DNA of 64,000 bases from Aphanomyces cochlioides (GCA_019828595.1 JAHQRK010000021.1:186001-250000), one strand, 5' to 3'; counted from the stretch's first letter, positions 43,400 through 54,707 are shown. Numbers and translations: made by a program. Notes: generated by a model from the sequence alone, not told the origin.

Positions 43400-44780
43400 G
43401 CCTGTTTCGTCGATACAGTGACGTCGCTCTCGACTATCTACAATTGCAGGACTCTGGCACAACGATGGGATCCCAGATCTGCAAGCGTCGTGAAGAGGAA
43501 CGACACATGCCGCATCCTACCACGCCATTGTCTCCAGAGTCTGAATGTCTTCCGCAGACATTTAGTAACGACGGACGCAACGCGCTACAATGCTGGAACC
43601 TCCTGGCTTTGAAGACCTCATCATTATCCGCAAACGTAGAGAAGATTGTGGAAGAATTCCGCCGTCGAGTGATGTTGCACCGTGTTGAATCAGACCATCG
43701 GAATCGTTCCCATGTCAAGAAGATCAGCTTGACGTACTCTGACAAAGATCGTACTGTCTGTGGCAGACGCTCTGATTGACAAGAGCGCTTCGCCTTGCGT
43801 CCAAGTGGTTTGACGTTCGTGTCGTTCGTCGTCATGTCGGCAAAATCCAAGTGTAACGTTACGGGCTGCCACTTGGAGAAGCACTTATTGAATCGCTAGA
43901 TGCATGCTACGTGTCCGACAAAGTCATGGAAAGCTCCGTCAGATCAACTCAGGTGAGTGCACCATAGACGGTAGTTGTCGGCGCCCCATAAGGAGCTGGC
44001 TCGCATGACAAAGAGCACAATGCACTTGGAACTACCAATGTGAAAATTGATTTAGCAAGAGGCTAAAGCTGCGAGAATATATAGCATGCATCCTCTGTTG
44101 TGTGTCGCACGTTGGAACCAGACGGCCCGACGATGTAACGCCTTATTTGTGGGGAGTTTTCATCCCACATTGGTGTGTGGAACCACAGACCCAGCAGCAA
44201 CATATTGATACAACCACATCTCTGCTCCTCGCAATACTGCTCTATCTATACCAGGGGCAACGAACGACGCACTTCAAGGACGACAACCAAGTGAGTCGGA
44301 CGTCCTTTGGATGGATGCAGCTCTTTGTGAGCCACCTCCCCACCGTACTGTTGCCACCTGATTTGGGGGTTTGTCGTAAGAACTGGTCGAAAATTTATCG
44401 TGAGATCCGACTCGCTATATCATGTTGCAATCATTGCAAGTGCATAGGGGCGCTGGTGATTGTTGGGTTCTATCACCACACCATGTAAGCCCTTGCTCCC
44501 TTATGCACTGGGCTATATTAGGATGTAGGATAAACATCATTGAGCAAGTCAAAGCAATTCATCAAGCGAGTACTGGGAGGATCCAGCGGCTTCGTTGCCC
44601 ACAGCGCGGGCCTACCACCTCGATATGTCCCCCCCTACAACATGGGGGCCCTCTGTCAATTGATGGAGGAATACATGGAGCATTTCATGGCACGATTAAC
44701 CTAAACCCTTGATATGCAACCCATCCTTTATCTCATGATTGGGCTAACTCAAAGGAACGAAGATTGAAAACGAAATGCAT
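43400..44780. other. Noncoding interval with one small possible exon
   Basis: Nothing recognised except an open stretch at 44534-44704 on the plus strand (57 codons, including GLPPRYVPPYNMGALCQLME and a stop). Its composition looks protein-like, but there is no start codon and no relative in the window. Confidence 0.3.
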
Positions 44781-44789
44781 TCGACAAGA

Positions 44790-46309
44790 TTAACATGTGC
44801 CGGTACATGACGCAGAGACACGACCAGGGTCATTGATCGCAATCTGGAAGTCGGTTGGCGAGCGGAAGTTGGCAACGCTTGCGTTCGATCCGATCAATCT
44901 GGCAAACACTTGAGGGGACAACTCGTGGTACTGTTGGCCCCCAGTTGTGCGCCAGGCATACATGGCCGTCACGGTGTGTCCGTTGTACGTCAATGTGGCG
45001 GTCTTGCCGCAGTCGGCGGGGATATTTTCACCACCGACGTAGAAGCCACGGTTGAGCGTGTCAGCACTCAAGCTGGCGTCGCAGTCAGTTGTTGACGTAG
45101 CAAACCAGTTCCAGCTCACTGTTTTTGTCGAGCCACCGGGTTGAGATGGTTTGGACGACGATGGAGTGGGCGGATTACTTGGTGGCGGGTTGGAAGGAGG
45201 GGGTGTGGGGTTGTTTCCGCCAGATCCACACCAAGTATAAGCAGACACTGCAGCGCATTGAGCTTGAGTCCACTCCACAAAGCACGCGTTTGTTGGAGCG
45301 TAGTAGAAGTTGGTGCAGCTTCCACAGGTGCCAGCAGCGGCCACTTGAATGGATTGCGTTGTTTCAGTCGTTGATTCTTCAGATTCCACTGACGTGCCGC
45401 TACAGCCATCTTCGTCCCAAAGGCAGCCATTTGGCATGACAGGTTGTCGCCTGGAGACACACCCAAAAGCTGGCAGTACTTCACAAAGCTCGCAATGCGG
45501 ACCTTCTCCGAGTCTGGATTCGCAGGATGCAAACCACATTCCAAGCCACCGTTGATGATGTTCGTTGCCTTGGCAAAGCCACCAGAATATCCGACAACGT
45601 TGTGGATGTTACCGTTCCACTTGTCGGTATTCCAGAACCACATTGCGCTCAACCAGACCAAGTTGCCATCCGACGCGACCAAGCCAGGGTTTGAAACAAG
45701 GTCTTGTCCAATGGAGCTACCAAAGTTCTTGTAGTTGTAGTTCCACGACAATTGAATCGCACCACGTCCGTAGTAACGTTGTCCTGCAGCACATGGGTAC
45801 TGGGCGGTGGCTTGGCAGTAGTCCCCCTTGTTGATCTCTTCGACGAATTGGAGGTTACCCGTTTCGAGAGCCACTTGACCGAGGAAAGCGGCGACTTCTC
45901 GGCGATCGACATCGGAGTTGCCAGAGTTGGCAAAGCCAGGGTACTTGGCAGCGTTGGAGAGCAAGTTTTCGTAGGTGTAGATGGGAAGGGCGTTGGGGAA
46001 GATTTGTTGGTAGAGCGACTTGGGCAAGATATTGGCCAGACCACTGCCACCAGACGGAGGAGGATTGCTGGAGGGAGGCTTGCTTGCTGGAGGTGGTGGT
46101 GGCGAAGGCGGTGGATTGCCACCTCCGGTGCCGCACCAGGTATAGGCGGAGACAGAGTTACACTGGTCTTGCGTCCAGCCGACAAAGCAAGCGTTGGTTG
46201 GGGCGTAGTAGGCTCTCGTCGATTCGAGGTTTTCCAAGGTTGTCACGTTGCCATGAGCGTGTGCTAAAGCAAGCGAACCGAGTAGCAGCGCCACAACAGT
46301 CTTCATCAT
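44790..46309 (-). pseudogene. GH19 chitinase with Cys-rich modules and barrel domain, one frameshift (copy L)
   Basis: The ATG at 46309 gives a signal peptide (MMKTVVALLLGSLALAHAHG). A truncated Cys module (YYAPTNACFVGWTQDQC, TWCG) lacks its first three Cys. Next come a Pro/Ser linker, a GH19 domain (about 46040-45425; FLGQVALETGN, YYGRGAIQLSWNYNYKNFG, AMWFWNTDKW), and, after GTKMAV, a one-base frameshift near 45400. The second frame carries a full Cys module (CGSCTNFYYAPTNACF, third Cys replaced by Phe), a Pro linker and the double-psi-barrel-like domain ending SASCTGTC at 44790. The total length is two bases over a multiple of three, consistent with one deleted base. A sequence error is possible; otherwise translation stops after the GH19 domain plus a nonsense tail, which might still be an active chitinase. 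Confidence 0.85.
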
Positions 46310-46327
46310 TGACTTTTCTCGCACAAT

Positions 46328-46345
46328 GCAAATTGAAGAATGGCG
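46328..46345 (-). promoter_or_regulatory. Initiator of chitinase L
   Basis: On the minus strand CGCCATTCTTCAATTTGC lies 19 bases before the ATG and is followed by CATTGTGCG as in the sister genes. Confidence 0.65.
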
Positions 46346-46349
46346 TCTG

Positions 46350-49300
46350 GTTCGTGCCTTTGGTGAAATTTAGAGGCAGCCCCGACAATTTCACCACTGT
46401 GGGATGACGTGAATCCAGACTTTGTCCAAGGTGAAAAATAACGACAAGCGTCTGCTTCCGACCGTCTGCCTTGCGTACACTGTCTGAGTTGACCAAGATA
46501 CACTTTCCAAGGCATACAATAATCAACCGATGTAGTATCAAACAGCCCAGATTGGGAACTTGTCGATGGAAAACACGCTCGAAAGGAGGCCTCGACTGGA
46601 ATGAAGACTTGATTGCCGCCCTCGGCTATCTTGCAGTTGAGGAAAGATTGCCTGGTCGCCGCAATATTGTCCTCGTGGCGCATTGTTCGACAAGACCACT
46701 CACATGATTCCCATATCAATGCGTCCGGCTCAACTACATTACTAATGTGCACTGTACTAACCTGTACTACGTAGTAGTAGAAAGGAGCACTATGGTGCTT
46801 AATGTAGCGCGAGGCTGAATTCGATAATTCGAGGTGACTCCAGTACTCTTACAAGTGGTCTTGACCCACGTCACGTGAGGCTAGCACAGTCCTACAACTG
46901 GTGGCTCTGCTTCGAGGGTTTCTGCGATGTTTTGCAGTGTCTGGACGAGGATTTGGTCTTGCAATGGCTGCTCATTCTGTCAAATGTGTCGTTCTTTTTG
47001 GTCCATCGGGTGGTCGGCGTCCTGCTTGCATGATTGTAAAGATTGGACGGGTATCAGTTGTACCAGATATCTGTCTGATTACTTTGTCCGCCGCCTTTGA
47101 CTCCGTGTTGATGTCACGGACATGGACTTTATCGCACGATTCAAGGGGAAAGTTGTATGCCTTCGTCAATTGTCGAATCAACTCGGTTCAAAGTATGCTG
47201 CGAGCTAGTCGTCGTTTCGTCGGGGAGAAACGTCGTGGAACCTCTTACAACCCAGTGTGACGCTTAGACTAACACTGCTGCGAGATTGCAGCTCGTAGCC
47301 ACCGACAAGCATGATATTCAGTGACAAGCCTATCGTTGCATCTCGAAATACTGCATTTTTTGTTCATGAGGACAAAGGCACGCTTCACAGTGGACGTCAA
47401 GTGCATTTGGTCTAGAATCCCACGACCGTAGGCTTGATGAGGCCCGACGAGTCAACTTCCCCCCCGCTCCTTGTCGACAATTGTTCAGACAGCCAACTGA
47501 TCTCAGGCACTGGTGGAGCAGCAAAGATAAGCCAGAGATGATCGTTTCTCTGCTCGTTCTGCTGCTTTTTCTTCTAGCAGCCAGCTTCGGGATTCAGGGG
47601 GGGTTGGTTTCCGTCTAGTCTGGCGGAGTTTATCGCTTGATGCAATGAATTTCTATCCCCTAGACGGACACCAACAAAGCTGGAATGCCAAGCGGAAGAC
47701 AGTGTAATCTCGAGTGTGTGGTCATCGTGTTGTGGATCCTACCATGAATGCAAAGTGAGACGAGCTCGTTGGTCATAGCTCCGTCAGCGTTGTCTAACAA
47801 GAAGATTGGCTTCACGTGTCGAGCCTATGGAGAGTTTTGCCTTCTTGTAGAAACGCTTCTAGGACGTCAGCGACCGCGCGCGCTGATGTGATGAAGTCAC
47901 ATTACTACTGTCGAAGCAACGACGTCATATTGAATAAGTCTTTTGGCTTTGGACTTCCCCCAAACAACAGCGAGTCTTCAGAAGATCAATGGAAGATTTG
48001 ACATCATCATCGCGTCGTCACGCCAGTAACTGCTCGCTGTGCAAGCCACTTGAGAACCTGACCTGTAATGTCTTCGGTGACTTGATAGTAGAGCGCGTTG
48101 GCAGCAGAAAGGTTTGCTGACATAGTCTAGACCTTTAAGCACGACCTCATAATGTTTAACTATGGGTACTAGTTAGACGAGGTGAAATGTACTCGATGGC
48201 GGTGGTGCTTTACATCAACCGTACAAGTGGAATGGCCAGAGCAACAAGTTGAAGCAGCGGCTTGCCAGCGAACAAGCGTGGAAAGGATTAGACATATATC
48301 GCGGGAGCGACTGGGAGTTCGCTAGCCATCGTAACAATCACCGCTTCAAAGTGGAGACGATGTCGTCTTAACATTACTACCGTCAGATGTCTACTCCCCA
48401 ATGAGATGCCACTTGACAGAAGTGCCATAGTGCGTGTGTTCTGGCGACGTCAAGCGCTCAAGGGGCTCCATATCCAGCTCATCTCATCCGTTGGAACCCA
48501 CCGTAGCTGACAGAGCCATGGCAGAGTGTGACTCTTGGAGCTCCAGTGATGTTTACATGCACGAAATCAAGACGTCAACAGTATAACACACACGCCCCAC
48601 CGATGATGCATTGAGTGACGCAATGCACTGGAATAGCCAAGCCTTTCCATCTATCCAATATCTGCCCCACCTGGTCCACCCTGGTCGCGGGCCGGGCGTT
48701 TAAGGGACGACTGAATGGCCTGAAGGTTTAGACGCCCTTCTAGGCGCCCTCTTCCAGTACATATTTGTTTGTTCCTCCACTGGAATTTGGCGTCTCCCAG
48801 GTCGATGATGAGGATGCTTGAGTGTTATTCCATCCGAGTTGATGCCACTTGTGTATCTATATTGACTTTTCTCAATCAACAACCAGTGTTACTCGGCGTG
48901 ACTACGAAGTCCGCGACTTTGTTTCCTGTCCATTTCCATTTACTAAACCTACCATGTAGTTGCAATCCATGTCTGGTCTTGTCGACGACGGCGCAGTTTT
49001 CACGCAGTCTCGCGTCTTGAATTGGGCGGAGATCAATCATGTGAAACTTTTTAAAGGCGACAACGCGACCCGTCGTTTTGTTCGGAACGATGTTGCATCG
49101 GACACTGCATGCTGCTTTGCCAGAGGAATATATCTTTCGAGACAGACGTGTAAGCCAAAGACGATGCAATCCATCTGCCGCGACAAACAGATTGCCATCT
49201 CTCTACAACATGATGAAATAGTACGTCAACGAAGTCCATGACTCACTCCTCTTTCAAGTGGAATATATATCACAAACCAACAAATTCGGCCGACGCTTGT

Positions 49301-49990
49301 CGTTGCGCATTGTAACTCGACGACTAGAACATGAATACTCACCGTCTTGAATCGTTCGTTTCGTTGTCGTCAGATGGAGACAGTGGCTAGAAGAACGAAA
49401 AGGAGGTTGAGACGATCCCTGCGCTCGATTTTCACGTCGTCATAAACTTTGCAGCGTCTGCTTTCTTGTCATATTGATCGTGCAGACGTCCAGATTGGTG
49501 TACAACAATCAAGTAACACCATCTGCACGACTAGTCAAGTTGGTTCCGACATGAATCTCAGCCAAATCTCGTGCTCTGGCCTACACAACCACCGTGTGGA
49601 GACCACCCACCGACGTAAAAACTCCCGGGGAGCCTCTTGACAGAGTACTTTGTACGACAGAGTCGTCCAAGATCGAACGTTACTTGGAGTTGACCATGGT
49701 ACATACACACTGTAGCATATGTCGATGGATTCAACTGGACAGTTCAGGCCAAGGTTTTTTTTTGCGTCGCGATGAAATGTCCATAGCATATTGGAGACAG
49801 AGACCATTCTGTCCAGAGATGGAGTAAGCGCAAGACTGACAAACTGTCTGTCTTGAGTGTAAATCTCAGCGGTAGAGAGAGAGATGGGATGTTTTGCCAC
49901 GCCAACACCAAGTTCCACTTGTCAAGTAGACCATGCCTCTGATGTAGGATCCAAGTGTGGTGTCTGAGTCGAACGACTTGTCGACAGGAG
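46350..49990. other. Noncoding interval, 3.6 kb
   Basis: No gene recognised. Open frames near 46900-47260 (both strands) have no known domain. Inverted arms TTGGTTTCCGTCTAG (47604-47618) and CTAGACGGACACCAA (47660-47674) could form a hairpin with a 41-base loop. Confidence 0.4.
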
Positions 49991-49995
49991 TACAC

Positions 49996-50012
49996 CGCAT
50001 TCTTCCTTTTGC
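49996..50012 (+). promoter_or_regulatory. Initiator of chitinase-LPMO gene M
   Basis: CGCATTCTTCCTTTTGC followed by ATTGTGAC, 22 bases before the ATG, resembles the sites before K and L. Confidence 0.6.
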
Positions 50013-50033
50013 ATTGTGACTAGCAAGTCAATC

Positions 50034-52509
50034 ATGAAGCCATCGACCGTCGTTGGATCTTTGGTGGCGTTGGCAGCCACCACCGTCCAAGTCGTCGATG
50101 CCCACGGACGTTTGATTGATCCGCCCCATCGTGGGTACATTGGCAAGTTGCCCCAATTCAGCTACATCCCCAAGGACTACAGCGACAATGGTCTCAATGC
50201 TGGTGGAATTAGTCAAACCAGTGGTGGTCAACATGGCGTCTGTGGCGATCAGTACCATGGCGTGCGCGAACATGAAAACCGGCGGCATCTACGGCACATT
50301 CCCAACGAATCGCGACAAGGCCATCGGCGCATGCTACGCTCCAGGCTCGACCATCGATATCCAAGTCCAAATCACGGCCAACCACAAGGGATACTTTGAG
50401 TTTGGCTTGTGCAAACTCAATGGTCTCAACGACAAGGTGACGGAAAGCTGTTTTCAAAGCTTGGTGCAACCAAATGGCGACAAGCAGTGGCCATTGCCAG
50501 CCGGGGCAGAGACCTTTGCGATGCAGTATCAGCTCCCAAGCCGCGTCGAATGCAACGGAGACTCCCATTGTGTCCTTCGTTGGTGGTACGTTGGCGGCAA
50601 CAATCCAGGCGTCGGGATCAACGGCCAGGAACAATTCTGGAACTGCGCTGACATTTACATCAGCAAGACGTGTGGCTCGAACCCACCTCCATCACCGTCG
50701 TCGAATGCTCCTGTCACCTCGCGACCTCAGACTAAAACCCCAACTCCATCACAACCACAGCCAAAACCGTCCCCGTCGTCGTCTTCACCAACTCCGTCGT
50801 CGTTTGCCCCGCCCTCGGGAGATTGTGTCTCGTGCACCAACTGCTACTACGCTCCAACCAACGCTTGCTACGTCGGCTGGACCGAAGCTCAATGCAAATC
50901 GATTCCATTCAACACGTGGTGCGGTTCCAAGGGCAAATCGAAAGCAGCTAGCAAGAGCATCGAAAGCACACCCATCGAATCGGTTGCAGCCACCAAGAGT
51001 CAATGTGGTAGCTGCACCAATTGCTACTACGCTCCCACGAATGCGTGCTTTGTCGGATGGACTCAATCGCAATGTTCTTCCGTCTCGTCGTACACTTGGT
51101 GCGGCTCAGGAGGTGCGAATCCCCCTTCGTCTCCACCGGCAACCCAGAAACCATCCAGAAAGCCTCCATCCACGCCATCGCCCAAGCCTCCATCCACGCC
51201 TTCGAGCAAGCCACCAAGCAGCTCGTCTCCTCCTTCGTCTGGTGGCAGCGGCTTGGCCAAGATCTTGCCCAAGTCTCTCTTCCAGCAAATCTTCCCCAAT
51301 GCACTCTCCATCTACAAGTATGAAAACTTGATCGCCATGGCTGCCAAGTACCCTGGCTTTGCCAACTCTGGCAACTCGGACGTCGATCGGCGTGAAGTCG
51401 CCGCCTTTCTAGGCCAAGTGGCTCTTGAAACGGGCAATTTGCAGTACGTCGAAGAGATCAACAAGGGCGACTATTGCCAACCTTCCGCTCAATATCCTTG
51501 TGCCGCGGGACAACGTTACTTTGGACGTGGTGCGATTCAATTGTCGTGGAACTACAACTACAAGGATTTCGGAGACTCGATCGGCCAAAACCTCGTGTCG
51601 AATCCTGGCTTGGTCGCGTCGGATGCCAACTTGGTCTGGTGGAGTGCAATGTGGTTCTGGAACGCGGACAAGTGGAACGGTAACATCCACAAGGTTGTTG
51701 GATATCCTGTTGGTTTCGCCAAGGCGACCAACATCATCAATGGTGGCTTGGAATGCGGCTTGCATCCTGCCAACCCAGACTCGGAGAAGGTCCGCATTGC
51801 GAGCTTTGTCAAGTACTGCCAACTCTTGGGCGTGTCCCCTGGTGACAATTTGTCCTGCCAAACTTCTGCGTTTGGGGCTAAGATGGCTGTCGCTTCGAAT
51901 GCAACCGAATCAACCTCGGACACCACTGAGTCGTTCCATGTCGCGGCCAGCAACAGTTGTGGAAGCTGCAACAACTGCTACTACGCCCCCAACAACGCTT
52001 GCTTTGTGGGCTGGACTCAATCCCAATGTGCTTCTGTGCTGTCGTACACTTGGTGTGGATCTGGCGGCAACCATCCCCCTCCTGCTTCGTCCACTATCGC
52101 CCCTCGCCCTACCAGCTCTCCCACCAAAGCCCCAACTCCGTCCACGTCCAAGCCATCTCAACCTGGTGTGACCAACACCGTGAGCTGGAACTGGTTTGCC
52201 ACATCTACAACTGTCTGCGACGCCAGCTTGAGTGCTGACACGCTCAACCGTGGCTTCTACGTCGGTGGTGAAAACATCCCCGCCGACTGCGGCAAGACCG
52301 CCACATTGACGTACAACGGACACACCGTGACGGCCACGTATGCCTGGCGCACAACTGGCGGCCAACAGTACCACGAGTTGTCCCCTCAAGCGTTTGCCAA
52401 ATTGATCGGATCGAGCGCAAACGTTGCCAACTTCAATTCAGCCTCGGCCTTTCAAGCGGCCATCAACGACCCCGGTCGTGTTACCGCCAAGTGCTCTGGT
52501 ACATGTTAA
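50034..52509 (+). pseudogene. AA15-type LPMO fused to Cys modules, GH19 chitinase and barrel domain; one frameshift (copy M)
   Basis: The ATG at 50034 starts a signal peptide ending VVDA, so the mature protein begins at His24 (HGRLIDPPHRGYIG), as required for the copper site of lytic polysaccharide monooxygenases. HGVCGDQYHG follows; then near 50260-50275 one extra base shifts the frame, and the domain continues NMKTGGIYGTFP, TANHKGYFEFGLC (second copper His) and EQFWNCADIYI. After a Ser/Pro linker come two Cys modules (CVSCTNCYYAPTNACYVGW; CGSCTNCYYAPTNACFVGW), a GH19 domain (about 51250-51870; FLGQVALETGN, GRGAIQLSWNYNYKDFG, AMWFWNADKW), a third Cys module, and a double-psi-barrel-like domain ending TAKCSGTC. 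All but the one base is open for about 825 codons. Oxidative cleavage and hydrolysis of chitin in one secreted protein is the inferred design. Whether the frameshift is real needs reads or transcripts. Confidence 0.88.
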
Positions 52510-52860
52510 ACATGTCGAATAAACTCTTTGTTGTGCATTTTATCGTAAGAACTGAAGTACCAGAAGGTCAGTCATGCTAGCCGGCCAATGGTCAGGGTTG
52601 CGCACTAGCAGTTGGTCATTGGCATAGACTTCCTTGTCGTCAACTTGGCAAAGACGCGGGAGGCATCGTTCCCCTCGAATTGTCGAGCCCCTTGATGGCC
52701 GATCTCACTGTGCGCCCCTGATGTGAGGAATGCGAACGACAAACTTTTATCATGACAGCGTGCCCCCCCCAACGAGATGAGTGTGCAGAGCTATTTTTAA
52801 CTTTGTCCGGCGGCGGCCATTTTGATTTCTCGTGGCCATGATCAAAGTTAGTTGTCGCGC
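52510..52860. other. Short intergenic interval
   Basis: No gene seen. It separates gene M from the ankyrin gene; an initiator-like CATTTTGATTTC lies at 52818-52830. Confidence 0.4.
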
Positions 52861-52863
52861 GCG

Positions 52864-54186
52864 ATGAATGTGCTTGGGAACAGCGACGTGTTCGCCGAGA
52901 TCACAGCCTTCATGACGGGACGGTGTGCCAAGCACTGGACAAACGGCGATCTCGCGCTGCGTCTTGGTCTTGAAAACTTGATCCGCCAGCAAATCCACAC
53001 GCTTTGCTTTACGTCGATCGATTCTCTCATCCGTCAATCGCCGCCGAATTTTTCCTTGTTGGAATTCCTCTACTTGCATGGCCACCGATGGTCGATCCAA
53101 GCCTTTGACGTCACTGCTGCTACTGGTCCACTCAGCGTTCTTGAATGGCTGGCTGGGCATTGCCAAGGAGAAAGTTTCAACTGTACACACCGTGCGTTGG
53201 ACAACGCGAGCGAACACGGCCACGTCGATATCGTCAAGTGGCTTGTCCAAGCATTTGCCTCGGGCCAAGTTGTCGCATTTGACAACACGACGAACGTTCA
53301 TGCCATGGATTTAGCTGCAGCAGGCGGCCACGTCGAGGTCCTCGAGATTTTGCACACCGCGTCGTCGCTGAACGTGAAGGCAACGACGGCCGCGATGGAT
53401 GTCGCTGCCGCTCAGGGCCATGTCAAAGTCCTGAACTGGCTACGGATGAACCGTCGGGAAGGACACACTGCAAAAGCAATCTACGGCGCGGCTTCCAATG
53501 GCCACTTGGATTGTGTGCAGTGGCTCCACACTGCATCTCGCCACTTGAATGCAGGATGGGATGCGAGAATTATGGATGCCGCCGCGGCCAATGGACATTT
53601 AGAAATTGTGAAGTTTCTCCACACGAATCGACGGGAAGGATGTACCTCGATGGCCATGAGTCTTGCGGCGGCAAATGGACATCTAGACGTGGTCGAGTTC
53701 TTGTTTACACATCGACGTGAGCTTTGTACTGAAGACGCGCTCGATTGGGCTGCTAGCGTCGGCCAGCTTGCTTCAGTAGAGTGGCTGCATGCTCATGCAG
53801 CGCATTTGCCGATTAGCGTCAGTGTCGTCGCCATGGACGAAGCGGCGAGCCACAATTACATGGATGTTGTCCAGTTCTTGCACACCCATCGCAACGAAGG
53901 CTGTACCAAGTCGGCCATGGACAATGCAGCTGCGAATGGACATCTTGAGATGGTCAAATGGCTCCACAAGAATCGATCTGAAGGATGCACGGAGTGGGCG
54001 ATTTGCCTCGCAGCGCTGGCTGACAACGTCGACATTCTCGAGTTTTTGTGGAGGCAACGAGTGGAATGCCAAGGCTACGATGCCCTCGATGCAGCTCGAA
54101 TGTATGCTGGTGAAGGCAGTCGCGTTCGCGCGTGGGTACACGAAAAACTCGATGAATCTACAAACTCCCGTCCAAGCGTCCGATAA
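52864..54186 (+). CDS. Ankyrin-repeat protein, intracellular, intact
   Basis: 440 residues from the ATG at 52864; an upstream alternative codon in the same frame adds four residues without support. The N-terminus (NVLGNSDVFAEITAFMTGR) is F-box-like in spacing, typical of the large ankyrin families of Saprolegniales. From about residue 75 there are around ten degenerate ankyrin repeats of the form AAANGHLEIVKFLHTNRREG, CTSMAMSLAAANGHLDVVEF, CTKSAMDNAAANGHLEMVKW. No signal peptide or membrane segment. Such proteins act as protein-binding scaffolds; the partner is unknown. It is unrelated in structure to the intron-rich ankyrin relic at 12.1 kb and not obviously linked to the secreted enzymes. 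Confidence 0.9.
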   Translation: MNVLGNSDVFAEITAFMTGRCAKHWTNGDLALRLGLENLIRQQIHTLCFTSIDSLIRQSPPNFSLLEFLYLHGHRWSIQAFDVTAATGPLSVLEWLAGHCQGESFNCTHRALDNASEHGHVDIVKWLVQAFASGQVVAFDNTTNVHAMDLAAAGGHVEVLEILHTASSLNVKATTAAMDVAAAQGHVKVLNWLRMNRREGHTAKAIYGAASNGHLDCVQWLHTASRHLNAGWDARIMDAAAANGHLEIVKFLHTNRREGCTSMAMSLAAANGHLDVVEFLFTHRRELCTEDALDWAASVGQLASVEWLHAHAAHLPISVSVVAMDEAASHNYMDVVQFLHTHRNEGCTKSAMDNAAANGHLEMVKWLHKNRSEGCTEWAICLAALADNVDILEFLWRQRVECQGYDALDAARMYAGEGSRVRAWVHEKLDESTNSRPSVR

Positions 54187-54269
54187 CTTGCAATCAAACA
54201 CATCACATGATGAGGAATTTCAATTCGTGGCCCTCCTGTCATTAAAAGTTCTACAGTAAACTGGCTGGA

Positions 54270-54707
54270 GGTGACTTTGTCCGTGCAGAACGGATCATCG
54301 CTCGTCTCTTTCTCGGCGGCTGAGAGGCTTGGTGACTGTACAACATGGTCGATCTGGTTTTGTGCTGGACGGGGGATATTCTTTGCGCGATCGTAGTCCA
54401 ATCAGTTGAATGCCATCGCTCGTTCTTACATTTAAACGGACCCAAAAAGTATAAAAGCAACATCCGTGATTGCATCCTGGCTTGCGATTTGTCTTGGTTG
54501 TCCACAACGTTGACGCGTACAATCAATTGATACCTCCCATTCCAAACACGAGCGCATTTCCAAAACATCGACGTGATGCGCCGCGTACTCCAGCTTGGAC
54601 TGTGAAAGCCCAACTTGCTGACAACTACGTACTGATCGATGGGATTCTTTGGCATTTGTGCAAGATATTATGCACTACCTTGACGTGCACCCGTCCATTG
54701 TCGGGTT
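54270..54707 (+). pseudogene. Relic of small secreted protein, first of two tandem copies
   Basis: Bases 54415-54530 match the start of the copy at 55121, but the start ATG is ATA (ATAAAAGCAACATCCGTGAT against ATGAAGCCAACGTCAGTCAT). A reading LVVHNVDAYNQLIPPIP follows, then KAQLADN, parallel to VDAHNHLIWPLPRG and VQAQLGHN of the second copy. The first residue of the would-be mature protein is Tyr instead of His. The upstream 150 bases are duplicated too (GTGCTGGACGGGGGATATTC against GTGCTGGACGCCAGGAATAT). Confidence 0.6.

Noticed and set aside
46900..47260. 119-codon open frame and its antisense
   Set aside because: No recognisable domain or supporting neighbour; either strand is equally plausible, so not annotated as a gene.
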